64,000 bases of DNA from the NCBI GenBank assembly GCA_024707365.1, contig JANPZV010000008.1, positions 186,001 through 250,000 on the forward strand, written 5' to 3'. Positions 44,185-53,414 of the stretch are shown piece after piece. Source of the stretch: Terricaulis sp. (lineage in GTDB: Bacteria; Pseudomonadota; Alphaproteobacteria; Caulobacterales; Aquidulcibacteraceae). The notes beneath the pieces are model-generated. The model saw only the letters and a program-made list of their open reading frames with translations. It was not told the DNA's origin and did no database searches. The translations under genes and the position numbers were made by a program. Each line of letters starts with the position of its first letter. Position 1 is the stretch's first letter.

Positions 44185-47100
44185 ATGAAGGCGCTGCGCA
44201 ACTCACCCTTGGCGATCGCCGTCGCGGCCATGATGGCCGCGCCGGGCGCGGCTGCGCAGCCGATGCAGCTCACGCCCCCGCCTGCCGAAGCCGAACCGCC
44301 GCCGCCGGCCGGCGCGCCTTTGGCGTTGACGCCGGAGGCGGAGCCTGCGCCCGCGCCGGAGGCCGCCGCGCCATTGCGCGGGCCTTCCGCGCCCGTGCCC
44401 GATACGCTGACGCTGGCGCCGCCAACCCCCGCGCCAACGCAGCAAGCGGAGACGCCGCGCATCGCCCCGCGCCCCACCGCGAGCGTCACCGTCGGCCAGC
44501 AGGAAGATTTCACCCGCCTTGCGTTCCGCTTCAGCGCCGGCGCCGCCACGGTGACGCCGGCGCTCGCGAACAATCGGCTCGATCTGCGTTTCTCTCGCGC
44601 CGCGGATATTGATCTTGCCGAGTTGCGCTCCACCTTGCCGCGCTATGTGCGGGAGGTGCGCCGCGTGAGCGCGGCCGGCGCGCCGCTGCGGCTTGCGCTC
44701 ACGCTCGATCCTGGCGCGCGGCACCGCCAATTTGCGGACGGCGATCGCGTTGTGATCGATATCCTGCCGCCCGCGCCTGAAACGCCAGCCACCGTCGTGA
44801 CCGAGAACGGCGCCGCCGCGCCGGCTGCGGCGGCGCAGGTGCGCGGCAATGGCCGCGTGCGTTTGGTGGAGGAAGCTGAGCGCACGCGCATCACTGTCTC
44901 CTGGCCTGGGCCGGCGCGGGCCGCCGCGTTTCGGCGCGGCGAGGCGCTTTGGCTGTTGTTCGACGCGGCGGGCAATATTGATCTGGCCAATGTCGCGCGC
45001 GTGGGGCCGCGCCATCGCGATATTGAGATCGTGCGCGGCGAGGGCGTGATTGGCCTGCGCATTCCCGCGCCGTCGGAGGTGATGCTCTCGGCCGAGGCCA
45101 GCGGCAATGAATGGGTGTTCACGCTCGGCCCCGATGTTGAGCGTGGCGCAAGCGCCGCGCTGCAGCGTGATGTCGTCAGCGATGGCGGGGCGCGGCTATT
45201 GGCGCAATTTGGCCGCGACGGCGCAGTTCGCTGGATCAATGACCCGGAGATCGGCGACCGCATCGGCGTGGCGTTGATCGGCGGGCCGGCCAAGGGCGTC
45301 GATACGCGCAGGGCGATGATCGAAGCTGCGGTTTTGCCCGCCGCGCATGGCGCGGTGATCGAGCCGCGCGCCGATGGCGTCACCGCCGGCTTTGAGGGCG
45401 GCAATCTTGTGGTGTCGCGCGGCGGGGCAGGGCTTATCGCCGCCGCGCCCGATGCGCGCACGGCGGATCTGGAAGCGGCGCTGCTGGCCGAAACCATGCG
45501 CGCGCCGGCTGAGCCCGCGCAGGCGCTCGCCAATGGCGAAAGCCTCGTCGCCGTGCGCGCGCGCATCGATGAACTTACGCGCGCCGCCGCGATGGAGGGC
45601 GTGGAGCCCGCGCGCCCGCGCGCGCGCGCATGGCGCTTGCGCGCTATCTGCTCGACAACGAGTTTGCGCACGAAGCGATGGCGGCGCTGCGCCTGGCGGC
45701 GATCAATCAAGGCGAGATGGCCGAGATCGATCCTGAATATCGCATGCTGCGCGCCACTGCGAACGTGATGATGGGCCGCCCGCAGGCGGCGATGGCCGAT
45801 CTCAACGCTTCGGCGCTGCGCGATGATCCCACAGCGGCGCTGCTGCGCGGCTACGCCGCCGCGCAACGGCACGAATGGGCCGACGCGCGCCGCGAATTGG
45901 AGCGTGGGCAGGGCGCGCTCGAAAGCTTGCCGCCGCGCTGGCGCGCCAGCATGCAGCTTGCGCTCGCGCGCGCCGCGCTTGAGCTGAATGACCTGCCCGC
46001 CGCCGAAGCGGCGGCGCATGCGGCGATGGGGCAGGCCGATGATGCGCACGCCCGTCATGCGGCGCGCCTGATCCAAGCGCGCGTGGCCGCCGCACGCGAG
46101 GATGCGCCGGCCGCGCTCGCCATGCTCGATGAATTATCGCGCGCGCGCGATGAAGATATCGCCGTGCGCGCGCTGGCTGAATCCATCCGCTTGCGCCGCC
46201 AACAAGGGCAGATCCCCGCACAGGCGGCGGTCGAGCCGCTGGAGGCGCTGCGCTATCGCTGGCGCGGCGATGAGACCGAACTGGTTGTCGTCGGCATGCT
46301 GGGCGATGTCTATTCCGAGCTTGGCCGCTGGCGTGAGGCGATGGCGGCGATGCGGCTTGCGGCCGATCGCTTCCCCACCAATCCCGCCGCGCGGCATCTG
46401 CGCGCCGATCTTTCCAACCTGTTTGAGCGGCTTTTCCTCGATGGCGAAGCTGACAAGCTTGAGCCGATCCAGGCGCTCGGGCTGTTCTACGAATTTTCCG
46501 ACATCACCCCTGTTGGCCCCAATGGCGATCGCATCGTGCGCGGGCTTGCGGGGCGGCTGGTGCAGGTCGATCTGCTGGAGCAGGCGGCGCAATTGCTGCA
46601 GCATCAGGTGGATGAGCGCTTGCAGGGCCAGCAGCGCGCGCAAGTTGCGGCCGATCTCGCCTCGATCTATCTGCTCGATCACAAGCCCGATCGCGCGCTT
46701 GTGACGCTTTCAACCACGCGCGTCGGCGATATGCCCGCGCTGCTCTTGGCCGATCGCCGCATTTTGGAAGCGCGCGCGCTGATCGAGCTTGGCCGCTTTG
46801 ACGCCGCCGCCGAATTGGTGGAGCGCGACCGCAGCGAGAACGCCCAGCGCGTCCGCGCCGAAGCGGCCTGGCGCGCGCGCGATTGGCAGCGCGCGGCCAG
46901 CGAAATCCGCGCTTTGCTCTCCATGCGCAATCGCGCCCAGCCGCTCGATGAAGCGGGGCGGCTCGCCGTGTTGCGCGCCGGCGTGGCGCTGACGCTCGCA
47001 GGCGATGAAGCGGGCGTGCGCACGCTCTACCGCGATTATGCGGGCGACATGGCCGGCACTGAATCGGCCGATGCCTTCGAGGTGGTGGCCGCCGGCATTC

Positions 47101-47219
47101 ACGCAGAGGGCGCCGCGATCCGCGATGTGGCGCGGGCGGTGGCGCGCACCGATCTCATGGATCGCTTCATGACGGGCTTGCGCGCGCGCATGGCGCCCGA
47201 TCCAGCTTCGACCGGCTAA
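44185..47219 (+). CDS. Large exported TPR protein in the flagellar operon (one frameshift)
   Basis: Repaired length ~1011 residues. The N-terminus MKALRNSPLAIAVAAMMAAP is a signal peptide. A Pro/Ala-rich stretch leads to an AMIN-like beta domain VTVGQQEDFTRLAFRFSAGA, RFSRAADIDLAELRSTLPRY repeated in a second copy around RTRITVSWPGPARAAAFRRG. The C-terminal ~500 residues are TPR-like helices (LLDNEFAHEAMAALRLAAIN, EIDPEYRMLRATANVMMGRP). The frame changes near 45610 in a CG-repeat run. A shorter start in the other frame at 45630 would miss the signal peptide. It follows the MotE-like gene by 42 bp and probably completes that operon; its role in motility is not known. Confidence 0.75.
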
Positions 47220-47261
47220 CGCGCCCGGACCGCCGGCAACATTCTTAGCCGTCCAAGCAAG

Positions 47262-48854
47262 CTATTCGCTCGCGCCCGCATAGGCGCGTCGGTCGAGCGG
47301 GGTGTAGATCGCCGGCCCGCCGGCGGCGAGGCGATCCAGCTCCGGCGTGGGTTGCCCGTAGCGGCGGCGGCAGAGGCTCATATGCGAGATCGCGCGCTCC
47401 GCATAATCGCGGCTTTCGGCGCGCGGCATGGTTTCCAGCAGCATCAGCGGATCAATATCGGCGGGCTGTGTTTCCAGCCAGCGGCGCAGCCAGCCCGGCC
47501 CGCCATTATAAGCGGCGAACACGCGGCCAAGATCGCCGTCATTGTGGAATGAATTCATCAGCCAATGCAGATAGCTTTGGCCCAGGCGCATATTCAGCCC
47601 CGGCTCAAACAGCGCTGCAGGCTGGCGCCGATAATTGGTCGAGCGATCCATATCGCGCGCGGTGGAGGGCAAAAGCTGCATCAGCCCGCGCGCGTTCGAG
47701 CGCGAAACCGCTTTCGGATTGAAATAGCTCTCCTGGCGCACCACCGCATAGATCAGCGCGCGATCGAGCGAGAAGCCGTCATCGGGCTCAAACGTCGTCG
47801 TCGGGCAAAAACCCGCCGCCACGTCCGGCCCGCCATATTCGGCCGCGCGCAATTGCGCCGCCGGCGCGTGCAGCGATTCCGCCAGCGCCAGGAACACGCG
47901 GTCGTCTTCTGCGGAGAGATCGGCGTGCAAGCGGCGCAATTCAGATTCCACTTCCGAGAGCCGGCCAAGCTGCGCCAAAGCAGCGGCGCGGCGCGCGGCG
48001 GGATAGCGCTCCACAAAACGCTCGAGCGCTGCGCGATCCACTTGCGGCAAGGTGAAAGAGAGCGGGCTCTCGCGCCCGAGTTGGCGTTCGGCCAATTGGC
48101 CGTAGAAGGTCCAAGGCCGCTCGGCCGCGGCTTGCAGATGGTGCGCCACCCCGCGCACCTCGCCGGCGGCGAGCCGCGAGCGTGCGGCCCAATAATGCGC
48201 CGCCGCGCGCGCCCAGCCGCCATGATGGCGCCATTGGGTGGAGGCCTCGAATTGGCGCACCGCTTCGGCGTAATCGTGCGCGCGATAGGCGATGAGCCCG
48301 AGTTGGAATTGGATCTGGCCCGAACGCGCGCCATCCACATGCGCCGCCGCGATGCTGCGCGCGCCGGAATCGTCGCGCACGCCGATGCGCTCGGCGATCT
48401 GCTCCACCGCCGCGCGCGCCGCGCGGCTGTCGCCTTCCACCGGCGGCGGCGTTTCGGGCAAGCGCCGCGCACGCCCGCTCTGCGGGGCGGGCGCTGAAAC
48501 CCCGCGCCGCCGCGCCGCGCGCGAACGCGAAGCCATCGCCCGCTCATACACAGCCGGCGCGAGCCCATAATCGCCATAGCGGTTGAGCCACGAAACATAA
48601 GCGCTCCATTCCGCGCCATAAGCGCGCGAAGCCAGCATGCGCCCGCGCACCACCGGCTCGAGCACATCATCCTGCGCGCGCGAAAGCGCCGTTGTGGCCG
48701 CGCGCCAATTTCCCGCCTCCACCGCATCGAACGCGGCGCGGTAGGCGGCTTCATCCTGTTCCGAAAGCGCCACGATGCGCGGCTGTGCCAGCGCGGCCGG
48801 GGCGGCCAGCACAAAAAGGGCGAGGGCGGCGAAAGCGGTGCGGATCGTCGTCAT
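47262..48854 (-). CDS. Soluble lytic transglycosylase (SLT family)
   Basis: A 530-residue periplasmic enzyme with signal peptide MTTIRTAFAALALFVLAAPA. A long alpha-superhelical N-terminal part leads to the SLT catalytic domain: YAVVRQESYFNPKAVSRSNA with the catalytic Glu in RQES, RGLMQLLPSTA, and VFAAYNGGPGWLRRWLETQP. These enzymes cleave peptidoglycan glycan strands forming anhydromuramic acid. The usual downstream motif YAERAISHMSLCRRRYG is present. It lies convergent to the flagellar TPR gene. Confidence 0.9.
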   Translation of the reverse strand: MTTIRTAFAALALFVLAAPAALAQPRIVALSEQDEAAYRAAFDAVEAGNWRAATTALSRAQDDVLEPVVRGRMLASRAYGAEWSAYVSWLNRYGDYGLAPAVYERAMASRSRAARRRGVSAPAPQSGRARRLPETPPPVEGDSRAARAAVEQIAERIGVRDDSGARSIAAAHVDGARSGQIQFQLGLIAYRAHDYAEAVRQFEASTQWRHHGGWARAAAHYWAARSRLAAGEVRGVAHHLQAAAERPWTFYGQLAERQLGRESPLSFTLPQVDRAALERFVERYPAARRAAALAQLGRLSEVESELRRLHADLSAEDDRVFLALAESLHAPAAQLRAAEYGGPDVAAGFCPTTTFEPDDGFSLDRALIYAVVRQESYFNPKAVSRSNARGLMQLLPSTARDMDRSTNYRRQPAALFEPGLNMRLGQSYLHWLMNSFHNDGDLGRVFAAYNGGPGWLRRWLETQPADIDPLMLLETMPRAESRDYAERAISHMSLCRRRYGQPTPELDRLAAGGPAIYTPLDRRAYAGASE

Positions 48855-48869
48855 CGGAGCCAATCTTGA

Positions 48870-49703
48870 TCAGGAGGGCGCGCGGGTCACGCCCAAATCG
48901 TTCAGCCAGGCGTCGGCGGCCAACAGGTCCGCCCAAGCCAGGCGCTTCTGCTGCGGCTGGCGCAACAGATATGCCGGATGAAGCATCACCATCGCGTTGA
49001 TGGATTGGCCGCCGCGCTCATAACGCAGCTTGCGCCCGCGCAGCTTGAGCACCCCGTCGGTGCGCTCCAGCATGGTGTGGGCGGCGGATTTTCCGTTCAA
49101 AATCAGCAATTTGGGCTGCATGAGCTCGACCAGCCGCTCGGCAAACGGCAGGCAGGCCATGATTTCTCCCGGCGTCGGGTCGCGGTTGCCGGGCGGACGC
49201 CAATAAATTGTGTTTGAAATCAATATATTGGTTTGGCGCGACAGGCCAATCTGGGCGAGCATCCGATCCAGCAGCTGGCCAGAGCGGCCCACGAACGGCT
49301 TGCCCTGCTGATCCTCCTCCTTGCCGGGCGCTTCCCCGATGAGCAGCACCGGGGCGCTCTCCACCCCATCCGAAAACACGGTATTCCGGGCCGTCGCCTT
49401 CAAGGCGCAGCCATTGAAACCCTCCACGGCGGCGCGCAGCGCGGCGACGCTGTCAGCGGCCTTGGCCAGCCGGCGCGCGTCCTCATCGGCGGCGGGGGCG
49501 GGGGCGACGCGGCGCGCGGGTTTGGGAACAAGCGGCGCGGCCGGCGCCTCGCGCGCCCGTTGCGGCGCTTGCGCGCGGGCAGGCGCCGGCGCTGTGGCGG
49601 GGGCCGCAGCGTAAACCGCTTCGGCGACGTCCATATCCACGCCGGCGCTGCGCCAGAAGGCTAATAGCGCGCGGGCGGCGGCGCGGTCTGTTTCCGGCTG
49701 CAT
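48870..49703 (-). CDS. Uracil-DNA glycosylase, family 4-like, reduced Fe-S ligands
   Basis: A 277-residue protein. After a ~95-residue Ala/Pro-rich N-terminal extension comes the glycosylase domain: LLIGEAPGKEEDQQGKPFVG RSGQLLDRML, ISNTIYWRPPGNRDPTPGEI and HPAYLLRQPQQKRLAWADLL. It removes uracil from DNA. In typical family 4 enzymes four Cys bind a 4Fe-4S cluster; here the first motif reads CALK and the NxxxCRPPGNR motif has Trp in place of Cys, so the cluster may be absent. It is 15 bp upstream of the transglycosylase gene. Confidence 0.85.
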   Translation of the reverse strand: MQPETDRAAARALLAFWRSAGVDMDVAEAVYAAAPATAPAPARAQAPQRAREAPAAPLVPKPARRVAPAPAADEDARRLAKAADSVAALRAAVEGFNGCALKATARNTVFSDGVESAPVLLIGEAPGKEEDQQGKPFVGRSGQLLDRMLAQIGLSRQTNILISNTIYWRPPGNRDPTPGEIMACLPFAERLVELMQPKLLILNGKSAAHTMLERTDGVLKLRGRKLRYERGGQSINAMVMLHPAYLLRQPQQKRLAWADLLAADAWLNDLGVTRAPS

Positions 49704-49805
49704 GGCGCCCTACCTAGCGGGAATCGGCAAAAACAACAAAGCGCTCGCCCTTGCGCGCCCCGCCCACAGCTTTGATAAGCGCATGAACAGGAGGATAGCT
49801 TCAGC

Positions 49806-51479
49806 ATGGCCGATGAAGAAGCGCGTGAGTTCATGGAATACGACGTCGTCATCGTGGGCGCAGGGCCTGCGGGATTGGCGGCGGCGATCAGGCTAAAGCA
49901 ACGCGCGGCTGAGGCGGGCTCGGAGATTTCCGTGGCCGTGCTGGAGAAGGGCGCCGAGGTTGGCGCGCATGTGCTCTCCGGCGCGGTGATCGATCCGATC
50001 GGGCTCGACGCGCTGATCCCCGATTGGCGCGAGAAAGGCGCCCCGCTCGAAACCGAAGTGACGAGCGACGAGTTCAAAATCCTCGGCCCCAATGGCGCGG
50101 CGGGCCTGCCCACCTTCCTGATGCCGCCGCTGATGAACAATCACGGCAATTACATCGCCTCGCTGTCGAACGTCGCCAAATGGCTCGGCGCGCAGGCCGA
50201 AGAGCTTGGCGTTGAAATCTATCCGGGCATGGCCGCGTCCGCGCCTGTGTTTGATGAAAGCGGCGCGCTGAAAGGCGTCGTCGCCGGCGTGTTCGGCATC
50301 GCCAAGGATGGCGCGAAAAAGGCCGATTATCAGCCCGGCATGGAATTGCACGGCAAGTACGTGTTCATCGCCGAAGGCGTGCGCGGCTCGCTCGCCAAAG
50401 TGCTGCAAAAGCACTTTGATCTCTGCAGCGAAAGCGATCCGCAAAAATTCGGCATCGGCATCAAGGAATTGTGGGAAATCCCGAAGCAAAAGCACAAGCC
50501 GGGCGCTGTGCTGCACACCGTCGGCTGGCCGCTGGATGATAAAACCGGCGGCGGCTCGTTCCTCTATCATTGGGGGGATCGCTACGTGTCGCTCGGCTAC
50601 GTGGTGCACCTCAATTACAAGAACCCCTATCTTTCGCCGTTCGATCTTTTCCAGCAGCACAAGCTGCATCCTGAAATCCGCGCGCACATCGAAGGCGGCA
50701 AGCGCATCGCCTATGGCGCGCGCGCCATCACCGAGGGCGGCTACCAATCGGTGCCGCAGCTTTCGTTTCCGGGCGGGGCGCTGATCGGCTGCTCAGCCGG
50801 GTTCGTGAACGTGCCGCGCATCAAGGGCAGCCATAACGCGATCCTTACCGGCATAATGGCCGCCGACGCCGCGTTCGAGGCGATCGCCGCGGGCCGTCAG
50901 CGCGATCGGCTTGAGGCTTATGACGATGCGTATGCCGAAAGCGAGGTGCGCAAGGATCTCTTCCGCGTGCGCAACGCCAAGCCGCTGCTTTCCAAGCTTG
51001 GCACGTTCTGGGGCGGGGTCGTCGGCATGTTCGATATGTGGACCACCACGATGCTCGGCGGATTCTCGTTCTTGGGCACGCTTCGGCACGGCAAGGCCGA
51101 TTACGCCACGCTGGATAAGGCCGCCGCGCATCAGCCGATCGCCTATCCCAAGCCGGACGGAGTGCTGACGTTCGATAAGCTTTCCTCTGTCTACCTCTCC
51201 AACACCAATCATGAGGAAGATCAGCCCGCTCATCTCACGCTGCTTGATCCCTCCATCCCGATTGCGGTCAATCTCCCCGAATACGCCGAGCCGGCGACAC
51301 GATATTGCCCCGCGGGGGTGTATGAAGTGCTGTATGACGAGGCAGGGGCCAATCCGCGCTTCCAGATCAACGCGCAAAACTGCGTTCACTGCAAAACGTG
51401 CGACATCAAGGATCCGAGCCAGAATATAAACTGGGTGTGCCCCGAAGGCGGCGGCGGCCCCAATTATGCCAATCTCTAA
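49806..51479 (+). CDS. Electron-transfer flavoprotein-ubiquinone oxidoreductase
   Basis: A 557-residue membrane-associated enzyme that passes electrons from reduced ETF to ubiquinone. MEYDVVIVGAGPAGLAAAIR is the FAD-binding site, followed by LEKGAEVGAHVLSGAVIDPI. The ubiquinone region (GGYQSVPQLSFPGGALIGCS, AGFVNVPRIKGSHNAILTGI) and the 4Fe-4S cysteines (RYCPAGVYEV, NCVHCKTCDIKDPSQNINWV) are all present. AGGAGG lies before the ATG. It is divergent from the uracil-DNA glycosylase gene. Confidence 0.95.
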   Translation: MADEEAREFMEYDVVIVGAGPAGLAAAIRLKQRAAEAGSEISVAVLEKGAEVGAHVLSGAVIDPIGLDALIPDWREKGAPLETEVTSDEFKILGPNGAAGLPTFLMPPLMNNHGNYIASLSNVAKWLGAQAEELGVEIYPGMAASAPVFDESGALKGVVAGVFGIAKDGAKKADYQPGMELHGKYVFIAEGVRGSLAKVLQKHFDLCSESDPQKFGIGIKELWEIPKQKHKPGAVLHTVGWPLDDKTGGGSFLYHWGDRYVSLGYVVHLNYKNPYLSPFDLFQQHKLHPEIRAHIEGGKRIAYGARAITEGGYQSVPQLSFPGGALIGCSAGFVNVPRIKGSHNAILTGIMAADAAFEAIAAGRQRDRLEAYDDAYAESEVRKDLFRVRNAKPLLSKLGTFWGGVVGMFDMWTTTMLGGFSFLGTLRHGKADYATLDKAAAHQPIAYPKPDGVLTFDKLSSVYLSNTNHEEDQPAHLTLLDPSIPIAVNLPEYAEPATRYCPAGVYEVLYDEAGANPRFQINAQNCVHCKTCDIKDPSQNINWVCPEGGGGPNYANL

Positions 51480-51509
51480 GCGCCGGTAATCGGCGGAAAG
51501 GCGATATGT

Positions 51510-53414
51510 ATGCGTAAAGCGTTATGGGCGGGATGCGCGGCGGTGCTGGCGATGGCGGGCCCCGCCTTCGCGCAAACTGAGCAAGCCCCCGCCGCGCAGG
51601 CGGCGCAAGCGGGGGCGGGCGCTTCCCCGCTGCTGGCCGCGACCTCCCCGCCCGATGCTGCGCCCGATCGCAGCTATGACAGCCCGGAAGCGGCGCTGCG
51701 CGCGGCCGATCTCGATTATGTCGTCACCCACGGCCGCGCGCAGATGGCCGAGCCGAACCCGCAGCCGATCTGGCTTGTCGCCGTGTTCGCCGATGAGATG
51801 GCCGCGGGCCGCACCGCCGAAGCGCGCCGCGTGCTGGAGCGCGCGCCCGGCGGCCTCAACGGCCCGATGGCCGATATGCTTGAGCCGTTCCTGCTCGCCG
51901 CCGAGGGCCGCCCCGATCGCGGCGTCGAGCGCGTGGATGCAGGCAATGACAATCTGCCCGCGCCGCTGCCTGAAGTGGCGCGTGCGTTGGTGTTTGAATC
52001 GGCGGGCCGGCTGCCGGAAGCGGCGGCCGTCTACGCCGCGATGGCGGAGCGGCTCGATCTCACCCCGCCGCCGCGCGCTGAGCCTTCAACCTTGCAGGAA
52101 TTTGAGCGCTCGCTCGCGGCGCCGCGCACGGCCCATTCGGTCTATCGCGCCGCGCTGACGCATCATCGCCTTGGCCGCACCGCCGAGGCGCGCCGCTATT
52201 ATGGCGTGGTCAAAGAGTTCGCGCCGCGCTCGGTCGATGTCGATCGCAATCTCGCGCGCCTGGAAGCGGGCGAGCCGCCGGTGGAAGCCGCGCTCGATGC
52301 GCCGCGCGCGCTTGGCCGCTGGATGCTGTTCCTGGCCGAGTTCGTCACCCAGGCCGAAATGCTGACGCGCGTGCTCGCGGCGGAAGATCCCGCGCTGGGG
52401 CTCGACAGCACCACCGGCTCTGCGCTGCTGCAATTTGGCGTGCAACTCGCGGGCGACGCCGATGATTGGCGCCTGCACGCGGCTTCGCAGCTCGCCGGCG
52501 TGCGCAGCTTTGATGGGGCCGAGCGCATCCTTTCCACCATGCCGGCCGAAAGCGTGTTCGCGCCCGACGCCGAGATCGCCCGCGCCGGCATTTATATCGA
52601 GCGCGATCAGGATGCGCAGGCGATCGCGGCGGCTGAGCGCGCGCTGGCGAACGCTGGGGATCGCTGGTCGATCATCGCCTCGGCGGGCGATATTTATCGC
52701 CAAACCTACCGCCCCCGCGAATCCACCGCCGTCTTCGATCGCGCTTACGCGCTGACGGAAGACGCCGAAGAGCGCGCCGATATCCTCGGCTGGCGCGCTT
52801 ATGCGCATCGCTTCGCCGGCAATTACAGCGCCGCCACCGCAGACGCGCGCCGCGCGCTTGAGCTTGATCCCAGCGTCGATACGCGCATGCTTTACGTGTC
52901 GATCCTGATGGACGATCCGCGCGCCTGGTCAGACGGGATCGATGTGGCGCGCGCGCTGTTTGCTGAGCAGCCTGATTCAGTGCTGCGCCTGAATGCGCTT
53001 GGCTATGCGCTCATCCAGAAGCCCGAAGGGCTGGAAGAGGGTTATCGTTTGCTGTGGCGCGGCTACGCCTATGGCCAAACCAATTACGCGGTGATCGATA
53101 GCCTTGGCTGGGCCTATTATCTCTATGGCCGGTTTGACGATGCGCTCACGCTGATCCAGCGCTCGGCTGAGCTTTCGGTGAATGCGCCGAACGCGGAAAT
53201 TCTCGATCATTTGGGCGATGTGTATTGGCGGCTGAACCGCCGCGATGAAGCGCGCGATGCCTGGCGCCAGGCGCTCGCGGCCCGGCCCGATACGCCGCGC
53301 CGCACTGGGCTTGAGCGCAAGCTCTCGCGCGGCCTCACAGAGCCTGCGCCGCGCCAGCGCGAGCTGCCGCGCGTGACGCTGCCGCAAGGGCCTGGCCAAC
53401 GGGAAACGCTGTGA
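51510..53414 (+). CDS. Exported TPR-repeat protein
   Basis: A 634-residue protein with signal peptide MRKALWAGCAAVLAMAGPAF. Helical repeats fill the protein; the end AVIDSLGWAYYLYGRFDDAL, AEILDHLGDVYWRLNRRDEA closely parallels the end of the next gene (AIIDSLGWAHFRLGDYRQAL, NDHLGDVYWRLGRRTEA), so the two are paralogues. TPR proteins mediate protein contacts in the envelope. It shares four bases with the next gene, whose start is GTG in the stop. Confidence 0.75.
   Translation: MRKALWAGCAAVLAMAGPAFAQTEQAPAAQAAQAGAGASPLLAATSPPDAAPDRSYDSPEAALRAADLDYVVTHGRAQMAEPNPQPIWLVAVFADEMAAGRTAEARRVLERAPGGLNGPMADMLEPFLLAAEGRPDRGVERVDAGNDNLPAPLPEVARALVFESAGRLPEAAAVYAAMAERLDLTPPPRAEPSTLQEFERSLAAPRTAHSVYRAALTHHRLGRTAEARRYYGVVKEFAPRSVDVDRNLARLEAGEPPVEAALDAPRALGRWMLFLAEFVTQAEMLTRVLAAEDPALGLDSTTGSALLQFGVQLAGDADDWRLHAASQLAGVRSFDGAERILSTMPAESVFAPDAEIARAGIYIERDQDAQAIAAAERALANAGDRWSIIASAGDIYRQTYRPRESTAVFDRAYALTEDAEERADILGWRAYAHRFAGNYSAATADARRALELDPSVDTRMLYVSILMDDPRAWSDGIDVARALFAEQPDSVLRLNALGYALIQKPEGLEEGYRLLWRGYAYGQTNYAVIDSLGWAYYLYGRFDDALTLIQRSAELSVNAPNAEILDHLGDVYWRLNRRDEARDAWRQALAARPDTPRRTGLERKLSRGLTEPAPRQRELPRVTLPQGPGQRETL

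Noticed and set aside
45600..45640. Programmed ribosomal frameshift in the TPR gene
   Set aside because: No slippery heptamer; the break is in a CG-repeat run where indel errors are frequent.
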